Made by a program: the position numbers and the translations under genes. Below the pieces are notes generated by a model. That model had not been told where the DNA came from, ran no database searches, and worked only from the letters and a program-made list of their open reading frames with translations. Positions 57,282 through 64,000 of a DNA stretch of 64,000 bases are shown here, in pieces. Within the stretch, counting starts at the first letter, position 1, and each line of letters opens with the position of its first letter. Origin of the DNA: Pectobacterium aroidearum (GTDB lineage Bacteria; Pseudomonadota; Gammaproteobacteria; Enterobacterales; Enterobacteriaceae); assembly GCF_041228105.1 (NCBI RefSeq), contig NZ_CP166097.1, forward strand, positions 868,001-932,000, given 5' to 3'.

Positions 57282-58619
57282 ATGTCATTTAAGGACCAAC
57301 TGATTGATTCATTGGGCTCCTTTGCCAATAAATTTAACAGTCTGCGTTACATTATGGCGATTAAGGCATCCTTTATTACGCTGATGCCCGTCATTATCGT
57401 CGGGGCGTTCTCCGTTCTGATTTCCAACATGGTGATGGATCCGAAAAATGGTCTGGCCAGTTTTTCCATGTTTTCTTTTCTGGCTGAACTTAAACCGATT
57501 ATGAGCGGCATTAACTATGCCACGCTCAGCTTTCTGACTATCGGTGCCGTCTTCCTGATTGGTATCGAACTTGGGAAGATTAACGGTTCACGCGGGCTGT
57601 TTCCCGGCCTGCTGGCGGTGATCTGTTTTATTGCCGTGACGCCAACCACGATCGAAATGGCCGTAAACGGGCAGATGATGGTGGTGAAAGACGTGCTGGC
57701 GAAACAGTTCTCCGATACGAAGAGCCTGTTTCTGGGGATGTTTATCGCCATCCTGTCTGTCGAGATGTATACCAAGCTGCAAAATGTCGATCGGCTGCAG
57801 ATTAAAATGCCGGACAGCGTGCCGCCCAACGTCGCGGCCTCTTTTTCCGCGCTGTTTCCTTCCATCATCACGGTTGTCGCTATCGCCACCTTTGGATTTG
57901 TGTTTCACCGCGTGACGGGCATGTATCTGTATGACGCCGTTTATAAAGTTGTACAGCAGCCGCTGGAATCCGTGGTGCAGAGCTTGCCCGGTTTACTGGT
58001 GCTGATGTTCGTCGCTCAGTTGTTCTGGGTGATCGGGATTCACGGCAACCAGATGATTAAGCCGATTCGTGAACCGCTGCTGCTGGGGGCGATTGCCGTC
58101 AACATGACTGCGTTCGAGCAGGGGCATGAGATACCGAACATTATCACCATGCCGTTCTGGGATGTGTACATGAGCATCGGCGGTTCCGGCCTGACCATTG
58201 GCCTGCTGCTGGCGGTGATGATTGCGTCTAAACGCAAAGAGATGAAAGAGATCGCCAAAATTTCTTTCGGCCCCAGCGTGTTCAATATTAATGAGCCGGT
58301 GATTTTTGGTATGCCGATTATGCTCAACCCGATTCTGGCTATTCCCTTCATTATCACACCGCTAGTGACGGGCACGATTGGTTATTTCGCCACCAGTATG
58401 GGGTTTGCGGGTAAAGCAGTGGTGATGGTGCCGTGGACAACGCCACCGATCATTAACGCCTGGCTGTCGACGGCGGGCTCGATGGGCGCGGTCGCCACAC
58501 AGATCGTGTGCATCATGGTGGCAACACTGATCTATCTGCCGTTTGTCAAAGTCGCGTCCCGTCGTGCCGAGCTGGCGCAGTTGGAAGCGGAAAAACAGAC
58601 CGCAGCGGAAAAAGCCTGA
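57282..58619 (+). CDS. PTS lactose/cellobiose-family IIC permease
   Basis: A 445-residue membrane component with about ten segments (KASFITLMPVIIVGAFSVLI; GIHGNQMIKPIREPLLLGAI; FNINEPVIFGMPIMLNPILA). GNQM and NEPVIFG are family signatures for substrate binding. It translocates and allows phosphorylation of a beta-glucoside such as cellobiose. AGAGGTGG lies before the ATG. It starts the rightward operon IIC-glucosidase-IIB. Confidence 0.9.
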   Translation: MSFKDQLIDSLGSFANKFNSLRYIMAIKASFITLMPVIIVGAFSVLISNMVMDPKNGLASFSMFSFLAELKPIMSGINYATLSFLTIGAVFLIGIELGKINGSRGLFPGLLAVICFIAVTPTTIEMAVNGQMMVVKDVLAKQFSDTKSLFLGMFIAILSVEMYTKLQNVDRLQIKMPDSVPPNVAASFSALFPSIITVVAIATFGFVFHRVTGMYLYDAVYKVVQQPLESVVQSLPGLLVLMFVAQLFWVIGIHGNQMIKPIREPLLLGAIAVNMTAFEQGHEIPNIITMPFWDVYMSIGGSGLTIGLLLAVMIASKRKEMKEIAKISFGPSVFNINEPVIFGMPIMLNPILAIPFIITPLVTGTIGYFATSMGFAGKAVVMVPWTTPPIINAWLSTAGSMGAVATQIVCIMVATLIYLPFVKVASRRAELAQLEAEKQTAAEKA

Positions 58620-58643
58620 AAGGGGCGAGAAGAGAGGTAATGC

Positions 58644-60080
58644 ATGAGTAAGGTTGCACTGACTATTCCACCTGATTTCATTCTGGGCGCGGCGGCGTCA
58701 GCATGGCAAACGGAAGGGTGGAGCGGCAAGAAGGCGGGGCAGGATTCCTATCTGGATCTCTGGTACAAGCAGGATCGTCAGGTTTGGCACAACGGCTACG
58801 GTCCGGCAAAAGCGACGGATTTCTTTAATCGCTATCGGGAAGACGTGGCGCTGATGAAGCTGGCCGGACTGACGCACTACCGTACGTCGATCAACTGGTC
58901 ACGCTTTATGCTGGACTATGAGAAAGGCGTGGTGGATGAGGAATACGCGGCCTATATCGATAACCTGCTGGATGAGATGCACCGGCAGGGGATCGAACCG
59001 ATGATCTGCCTTGAACATTATGAACTGCCCGCCTGTCTGCTGGAGAAGTATCAGGGCTGGTCATCTAAGCAGGTGGTGGAGTGGTTTGTGCTATATGCCG
59101 AGGCGGTTTTTGCCCGTTATGCCGGAAAAGTGAAGCGCTGGTTTACCTTCAATGAGCCGATTGTGGTGCAGACGCGCGTTTATCTGGACGCGCTACGCTA
59201 CCCTTATGAGCAGAACACGCACACCTGGATGCAGTGGAATCACCATAAGAATCTGGCGACGGCAAAAGTGGTGCAGCGCTTTCGGCAGAAAGGCTATCAC
59301 CGGGATGGCGGCTCGATCGGCGTGATCCTCAATCCCGAAGTGACGTATCCACGATCCCGTGCCGCGCACGATGTGAAAGCCGCGCACCTTTACGATCTGT
59401 TCTATAACCGGGTTTTTCTCGATCCGGCATTAAAAGGCGAATATCCGGCGGAGCTGGTGGCGCTGCTGGCACAGCATCAGGTGCAGTGGGATTACACGGA
59501 GGAAGAGCTGGCGATCATTCGGGATAACACGGTCGATGAAGTAGGAATCAACCTGTATTACCCGCATCGGGTCAAAGCGCCCAGTCGTGAGTGGAACAAG
59601 GAGACGCCGTTCCATCCGGCCTATTATTACGAGCATTTTGAGCTACCGGGGCGTCGTATGAACACCTCGCGCGGCTGGGAGATCAATCCCAAAATCATTT
59701 ACGACATGGCGAAACGCATGGAGCGTGACTACGGCAACGCGCCGTGGTTTGTGGCGGAAAACGGCATCGGTATTGAGAACGAAGCGCGCTTTAAAGACGA
59801 CGAGGGGGTGATTCAGGACGATTACCGCATCGCCTTTATTGCCGAACACCTTTACTGGACGCTGAAGGCGAAGGAAGAGGGGGCAAACTGCCGCGGTTAC
59901 ATGCTGTGGGCGTTTACCGACAACGTCTCGCCGATGAACGCGTTTAAAAACCGCTACGGATTGATCGAAATCGATCTGGAGCAGGATCGGCAGCGGCGGC
60001 CGAAAAAATCCGCTGCATGGTTTCGCCAGCTACACGACACGCGTCGGCTTGAATTGACGCTGGATGATGAAGAGAAATAG
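58644..60080 (+). CDS. Glycoside hydrolase family 1, 6-phospho-beta-glucosidase
   Basis: A 478-residue GH1 enzyme: FILGAAASAWQTEGWSGKK near the start, the acid/base Glu in WFTFNEPIVVQ near residue 174, and the nucleophile Glu in WFVAENGIGIENEA near 375. It should hydrolyse the phosphorylated disaccharide brought in by the adjacent PTS. It lies 24 bp after the IIC gene and 29 bp before the IIB gene. Confidence 0.92.
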   Translation: MSKVALTIPPDFILGAAASAWQTEGWSGKKAGQDSYLDLWYKQDRQVWHNGYGPAKATDFFNRYREDVALMKLAGLTHYRTSINWSRFMLDYEKGVVDEEYAAYIDNLLDEMHRQGIEPMICLEHYELPACLLEKYQGWSSKQVVEWFVLYAEAVFARYAGKVKRWFTFNEPIVVQTRVYLDALRYPYEQNTHTWMQWNHHKNLATAKVVQRFRQKGYHRDGGSIGVILNPEVTYPRSRAAHDVKAAHLYDLFYNRVFLDPALKGEYPAELVALLAQHQVQWDYTEEELAIIRDNTVDEVGINLYYPHRVKAPSREWNKETPFHPAYYYEHFELPGRRMNTSRGWEINPKIIYDMAKRMERDYGNAPWFVAENGIGIENEARFKDDEGVIQDDYRIAFIAEHLYWTLKAKEEGANCRGYMLWAFTDNVSPMNAFKNRYGLIEIDLEQDRQRRPKKSAAWFRQLHDTRRLELTLDDEEK

Positions 60081-60109
60081 GTGCAGATAACCAAAATGAG
60101 GAACGGAAT

Positions 60110-60427
60110 ATGAAAAGAATCGTACTGGCTTGCTCGGCAGGCATGTCGACCTCACTGGTGGTCACCAAGATGGAGAAGGAAGCGGAAAATCGGGGGATGG
60201 AAGTGAAAATCTACGCGATCCCCGAACAAAATCTGCGGGATGAATTGCAGGAGTTCAGCAGCGATATTATTGCCGTTTTGCTGGGGCCGCAGGTGCGCTT
60301 CAAGCTTAACGAAAATAAAAAGCTGACGGACAGCTACCAGATTCCTATCGCGGTGATCGACCCTGTCGCCTACGGCACATTAAATGGCGCAAAAGTACTG
60401 GATCAGGCGCTGAGTTTGGTAGACTAA
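60110..60427 (+). CDS. PTS lactose/cellobiose-family IIB component
   Basis: A 105-residue IIB protein with the phosphorylated Cys at residue 8 in IVLACSAGMSTSLVV and the partner region IIAVLLGPQVRFKL. It receives phosphate from the IIA protein encoded at 56683 and passes it to the sugar. Last gene of the rightward PTS operon before a hairpin. Confidence 0.92.
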   Translation: MKRIVLACSAGMSTSLVVTKMEKEAENRGMEVKIYAIPEQNLRDELQEFSSDIIAVLLGPQVRFKLNENKKLTDSYQIPIAVIDPVAYGTLNGAKVLDQALSLVD

Positions 60428-60466
60428 TGCCCCACCGCGGCGTCAGTACGCGGCTGGATACATTCG

Positions 60467-60492
60467 GTGTGGGCCTGACGTCCGGCCCACAC
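60467..60492 (+). terminator. Hairpin between IIB and gntR genes
   Basis: GTGTGGGCC and GGCCCACAC form a perfect 9-bp stem with an 8-nt loop. No T run follows, so it may act as a partial terminator or RNA-stabilising element, lowering expression of the regulator downstream. Confidence 0.55.
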
Positions 60493-60522
60493 TCAGGGCG
60501 ACAGTGCATGTAGGGTGAAAGC

Positions 60523-61290
60523 GTGGCGAAGGATGTGGTTCTGCAAGAGAAGAAGCAATATCAGGAAATCGGCTGTGATTTACGTCAGAAGATCCAGTCA
60601 GGGGATTACCCCGTTGGATCGCGCCTTCCTCCTGAACGAAATATTGCGGAAACCTATGGCGTTAGCCGGACGATAGTGCGCGAAGCGCTGCTGATGCTTG
60701 AGCTGGAAGGCACGGTCGATATTCGTCAGGGATCCGGGGTGTATGTCCTGCGCATTCCCGATGAAGACGACACGGCTGATGGCGCTAAAAACCATATCGG
60801 CGCGTTTGAAATGCTACAGGCACGTCAACTGCTGGAAAGCAACATTGCGGCGTTTGCGGCCCGTATGGCGACGCGGGCGGATATTGAAAACCTGCGCAAG
60901 ACGCTGGAGCAAGAGCAGGCGGCGATTGCCGGAAAAGATTACCGTGGTGATTTCGATCGCCTGTTCCACCTGCAAATTGCCGGGGCGACACAAAACCAGA
61001 TGCTGCTGGAAACGGTCAGCAATATCTGGGCGTGCCGCGACGATAACGCGCTCTGGCAGCAGCTTTATACCCACGTCGGGACGCAGGGCTATCGCCTGAA
61101 ATGGCTGGCGGATCATCAGGCTATTCTGGCGGCGCTGCGGCGTCGCGATGTGTCCGGTTCTTATCAGGCCATGTGGCAGCACCTCGAAAATGTCAAAAAT
61201 ACGCTGATGGAAATCTCTGACGCCGATGCCCCGGAGTTTGACGGCTATTTATTTGATTCTGTGCCGATTTTTCAGGGGAAGCTGGTGTAA
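60523..61290 (+). CDS. GntR-family regulator, FadR subfamily (UxuR/ExuR-like)
   Basis: A 255-residue regulator with a winged helix (DLRQKIQSGDYPVGSRLPPE; GVSRTIVREALLMLELEG) and a C-terminal FCD domain (LFHLQIAGATQNQMLLETV; WQQLYTHVGTQG). GTG start. It lies 95 bp after the PTS IIB gene and may control that operon through the TTGG..CCAA sites at 57081-57185. A GNAT gene follows 2 bp later, so the two are cotranscribed. Confidence 0.85.
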   Translation: MAKDVVLQEKKQYQEIGCDLRQKIQSGDYPVGSRLPPERNIAETYGVSRTIVREALLMLELEGTVDIRQGSGVYVLRIPDEDDTADGAKNHIGAFEMLQARQLLESNIAAFAARMATRADIENLRKTLEQEQAAIAGKDYRGDFDRLFHLQIAGATQNQMLLETVSNIWACRDDNALWQQLYTHVGTQGYRLKWLADHQAILAALRRRDVSGSYQAMWQHLENVKNTLMEISDADAPEFDGYLFDSVPIFQGKLV

Positions 61291-61292
61291 TC

Positions 61293-61760
61293 ATGGCGGA
61301 CATTTCTGGGGTAAGCATTGTTTATCTGGCGGATTATCCTCAGCATCAGGAACAGGTGATTGACTGGATATGGCAGGCGTTCGGTAGCCAGAACAGCCGT
61401 GACTTCTTTGCCAGCGTGGTACGCAATAGCCTGAACCCTGCGGCGCTGCCGCTGACGTTTATCGCGCTGGAGGGTGAGCGCTTAGTCGGAACGGTAGGGC
61501 TCTGGCGCTGCGATTTAATCAGCAGACAGGATCTGACCCCCTGGCTGGCCTCGCTGTATGTGGAAGAAAGCCAGCGTGATAAAGGGTTGGGCATCGCGCT
61601 GCAACAGCACGTACTGGACTTCTGCCGCCGTCGGGGCTTTGACGATCTCTACCTGTACGCCACGTTTAGCGGCTATTACGAAAAACACGGCTGGCGTTAC
61701 ATCGGCGATGGCTTGGATTACCCGGATAAAGCCGTGCGGCTGTATCACCAGCCACTGTAG
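61293..61760 (+). CDS. GNAT-family N-acetyltransferase
   Basis: A 155-residue acetyltransferase with acetyl-CoA motif LYVEESQRDKGLGIALQQHV (motif A near residue 88) and the C-terminal YEKHGWRYIGDG. Substrate unknown. It is directly behind the GntR gene, which suggests a link to it, but nothing in the sequence says which molecule is acetylated. Confidence 0.85.
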   Translation: MADISGVSIVYLADYPQHQEQVIDWIWQAFGSQNSRDFFASVVRNSLNPAALPLTFIALEGERLVGTVGLWRCDLISRQDLTPWLASLYVEESQRDKGLGIALQQHVLDFCRRRGFDDLYLYATFSGYYEKHGWRYIGDGLDYPDKAVRLYHQPL

Positions 61761-61783
61761 GCTGTCCCTTCGTCTTGGTCATG

Positions 61784-62127
61784 TTTCTATGCAAAAAATT
61801 CAGAGGCAGTTTCGTGCGCTATACTGCTGCCATGTCTATGGCAGGTTTTGCTGTTATCTGGCGTAAAAATTATGCATCGGTGGGTTTGGCCGCCGAGTGA
61901 GCGGCATGGACGCCGCGAAAGCCAGTGCCGCGTTGGGAACGCGTCACTGGCGGCTCGGTTAGCGGTCAAGAACACCGATGGAACCGCGTAGCGGCATAAT
62001 TTAGCCGTAAGTCTGGGGTCACGGGGCGAGCGGCGTTTGAGCCGTCCCGTGTCGGGCGCGTGCTACGAAGTAGCATGACAATAACGGTATTATCGCGCAC
62101 GAAACTGCCTCTAAGTTTGCATAGAAA
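61784..62127. mobile_element. 344-bp non-coding element with 35-bp terminal inverted repeats (MITE-like)
   Basis: The left end TTTCTATGCAAA..AGAGGCAGTTTCGTGCG and the right end CGCACGAAACTGCCTCT..TTTGCATAGAAA are inverted copies of about 35 bp with a small internal difference. The inside has no gene but is tiled with hairpins: CTGCCAT/ATGGCAG, GCCAGTG..CGCGTT/AACGCG..CACTGGC, CACGGG/CCCGTG and TGCTAC/GTAGCA. It looks like a non-autonomous mobile element or a structured RNA gene. It fills the space between the GNAT and chemoreceptor genes. Confidence 0.75.
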
Positions 62128-62158
62128 AATGAAGCAGACCCGAGAAGTATCGAGGACA

Positions 62159-63814
62159 TCAGAACGATGTCCAGTCACCTTCACCGGCTGTGGCCACGTT
62201 CTTACCCGGTGCCGCCAGCGCAGGTTGCAGGGCTAACGAGGGGGCTGCCGCTGGCGTACGGGCGATCTGATGGCTGGTGCCCAAGCGGAACTGGCTGACC
62301 GTCTCGGCCAGCTGTGCAGCCTGCTGTTGCAGAGACTGCGTGGCGGCTGAGGCTTCATTCACCAGCGACGCATTCTGCTGGGTCGTCACTTCCATCTGGT
62401 TAACCGCAACGTTCACCTGCTCAATCCCCATCGTCTGCTCATTGCTGGCAGAGCTAATTTCGCCAACCAAATCGCTGACCTTACGCACGCCGTTGACGAT
62501 ATCCTGTATTGACGCGCCTGCCTGTACCACCAGCCGGTTGCCCGCTTCCACGGTCTGAACGGAACGGTCGATCAGCTCTTTGATCTCTTTAGCGGCAGAG
62601 GCGCTACGTTGTGCCAGACTACGTACTTCACTGGCGACCACGGCGAAACCGCGACCCTGTTCTCCCGCCCGCGCAGCTTCTACGGCGGCATTCAGCGCCA
62701 GAATGTTGGTCTGGAACGCGATGCTGTCTATAACGCCGATGATATCGACGATCTTCTTCGATGAGGAATCGATCGCGCCCATCGTTTCCACCACTTCCGT
62801 CACCAGTTGTCCACCTGACTGCGCTTGCTGTGTAGTCGATTGTGCCAGTTGGTTGGCCTGACGGGCATTATCGGCGTTCTGTCTGACCGTCGAACTTAAC
62901 TGCTCAATAGAGGCGGCGGTTTCCTGTAGCGCACTGGCCTGCTCTTCCGTACGGCTGGATAGGTCGATGTTGCCTGCGGCAAGTTGTGAAGATGCGCCGG
63001 CAATCGATTCGGAACCCTGACGAACTTCACCAACAATAGTGCGCAGACGCACCGTCATGTCTTGCAGGGCATGCAGCAGTTGGGCGGCTTCATCGCGTCC
63101 TTCCGGCTGCACGTTATGCGTCAGATCGCCTGCTGCGACGGCCTGTGTCGCACGTACTGCCCGCGCGAGCGGTTGCACGATACTGCGTGTGAGCACCCAG
63201 GCGATTAGGACACCGATGATGGCACTTAGCGTGCCCGTGACGGCGAGGATGAGATCGCCACGGCTGGCGCCAGTGTTGATGTCTTGCCCCATCTGGTCGA
63301 TGCTGGCGCGCTGATGGTCGCGCAGCGCTTCCACGCTGGCCAGATAGCCGTTGGAAGCCGGAACGAACTCGTTGTCGAAGAGCGATCTGGCGCGATCGAA
63401 GTTACCCGCGCCTTTTTCCGCGATAATCGCGTCGCGCTTTTTGATGTAGGACTGGCGGTATTCGCCGACTTTGTCGAATAACGCTTTTTCTTCGGGGGTG
63501 GAAATCAGGCTGGCAAATTGTTCCTGTCGTTTACCGCTTTCTTTACTGGCGCGGGTGTTTTCCGCCGCAAACAGCTCAACCAGCGAATCGTCATTGCTGC
63601 GGGCAACCGCCATACTGCGCTGGACGCCAGCGACGAGCGTAGCATGCCAGTCCGATGCCAGCCGTTCCTTGCGCAGCGGTTCTTGCATCATCTGTTTCGT
63701 ACTGCTGGATACCTGGTTAAGTTGATAAATGCCGCTGGTCAGCATGGCCAGCGAAAGCGCAATAAGCAGGCCAAAGCCGCCGGCCAGTCGGGTACCTATT
63801 TTGTAGTTCTTCAT
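62159..63814 (-). CDS. Methyl-accepting chemotaxis protein
   Basis: A 551-residue chemoreceptor. It has an N-terminal membrane segment (GGFGLLIALSLAMLTSGIYQ), a four-helix periplasmic ligand domain (about 35-190), a second membrane segment (LILAVTGTLSAIIGVLIAWV), a HAMP domain, and a signalling domain with the hairpin tip DIIGVIDSIAFQTNILALNA then AVEAARAGEQGRGFAVVASE. The C-terminus ends DWTSF, a variant of the NWETF pentapeptide that tethers CheR/CheB. Ligand unknown. Confidence 0.93.
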   Translation of the reverse strand: MKNYKIGTRLAGGFGLLIALSLAMLTSGIYQLNQVSSSTKQMMQEPLRKERLASDWHATLVAGVQRSMAVARSNDDSLVELFAAENTRASKESGKRQEQFASLISTPEEKALFDKVGEYRQSYIKKRDAIIAEKGAGNFDRARSLFDNEFVPASNGYLASVEALRDHQRASIDQMGQDINTGASRGDLILAVTGTLSAIIGVLIAWVLTRSIVQPLARAVRATQAVAAGDLTHNVQPEGRDEAAQLLHALQDMTVRLRTIVGEVRQGSESIAGASSQLAAGNIDLSSRTEEQASALQETAASIEQLSSTVRQNADNARQANQLAQSTTQQAQSGGQLVTEVVETMGAIDSSSKKIVDIIGVIDSIAFQTNILALNAAVEAARAGEQGRGFAVVASEVRSLAQRSASAAKEIKELIDRSVQTVEAGNRLVVQAGASIQDIVNGVRKVSDLVGEISSASNEQTMGIEQVNVAVNQMEVTTQQNASLVNEASAATQSLQQQAAQLAETVSQFRLGTSHQIARTPAAAPSLALQPALAAPGKNVATAGEGDWTSF

Positions 63815-64000
63815 TATTCGTTACACACACCTGGTTAAATTCAGCGTCTGCCCCATGCAGACTCCGCGATCCTACTCCTCACTTTCTGATTGATTCTGTT
63901 GAAAAAGTGGACTAATGCCCCTGTGTTTGCGTGGTCATTTGCCCATAAAAAATCCGGAAATGTGAGCGGGCGGGAGAATAGCGAAAAAACGGAGTCGGAG

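Noticed and set aside
61558..62184. Short frames within the 344-bp inverted-repeat element
   Set aside because: They cross the hairpins and element ends, differ in frame, and show no protein-like pattern.

Overview
The window looks like a chromosomal segment of a soft-rot enterobacterium, most likely Pectobacterium. The housekeeping genes (ssb, uvrA, yjbQ, tyrB, alr, dnaB, qor, pspG, dusA, lysR/lysA) are very close to their E. coli counterparts and largely keep the E. coli gene order. The type I-F CRISPR repeat, GTTCACTGCCG..AGGCAGCTTAGAAA, is the kind known from Pectobacterium. The genus assignment is inference; no 16S or marker gene is present.

Layout. 0-6.2 kb: an exported amidohydrolase, then ssb and uvrA diverging around a LexA box, then yjbQ. 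6.2-18.7 kb: a complete type I-F CRISPR-Cas locus. CRISPR1 (24 repeats, read leftward) and CRISPR2 (37 repeats, read rightward) flank cas1, cas2-3, csy1, csy2, csy3 and cas6f, all on the minus strand. 19-21.7 kb: a probable antibacterial toxin gene, three tandem paralogous small membrane proteins (probable immunity) and an Hcp-family type VI secretion gene. CRISPR-Cas and toxin genes together occupy the place between yjbQ and tyrB, which are near neighbours in E. coli. 21.8-33 kb: core genes, with a YitT-family protein, an Lrp-type regulator and a PheP-like permease between tyrB and alr. 33.4-36 kb: small accessory genes (R2K-type ATP-grasp, SMI1/KNR4 and others). 36-42.7 kb: a DsbA-like/metallo-beta-lactamase pair with a LysR regulator, lysR/lysA, and an exporter with a divergent Xre-cupin regulator. 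43.3-55.4 kb: a tightly packed twelve-gene operon that resembles a small-molecule biosynthesis and export cluster. 55.5-61.8 kb: a beta-glucoside PTS operon with LacI- and GntR-type regulators. 61.8-64 kb: a 344-bp inverted-repeat element and a chemoreceptor gene.

The most striking finding is in the 368-bp gap between cas2-3 and csy1. There are two degenerate CRISPR-repeat copies on the plus strand, separated by a 13-nt 'spacer'. The first 11 nt of that spacer (TAGGCTAAATG) recur about 90 bp away, upstream of csy1, directly preceded by CC, the type I-F PAM. A good sigma70-like promoter would start transcription at the first repeat. This looks like a built-in mini-CRISPR that guides the Csy complex to the promoter or 5' leader of its own operon, a self-limiting control loop. 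Related cas-regulating CRISPR-like RNAs are known in other systems; whether this copy has been described I cannot tell.

The second main candidate is the 43.3-55.4 kb operon. It holds two Nudix hydrolases, a Gfo/Idh/MocA dehydrogenase, a DegT aminotransferase, a fused double DegT protein whose N-terminal half has lost its catalytic lysine, an FAD monooxygenase-like enzyme, two HAD phosphatases, a histidine-box desaturase/hydroxylase, a methylthioadenosine-phosphorylase-like enzyme, a binding-protein-fold protein without signal peptide, and an MFS exporter. I recognise no known pathway with this content.
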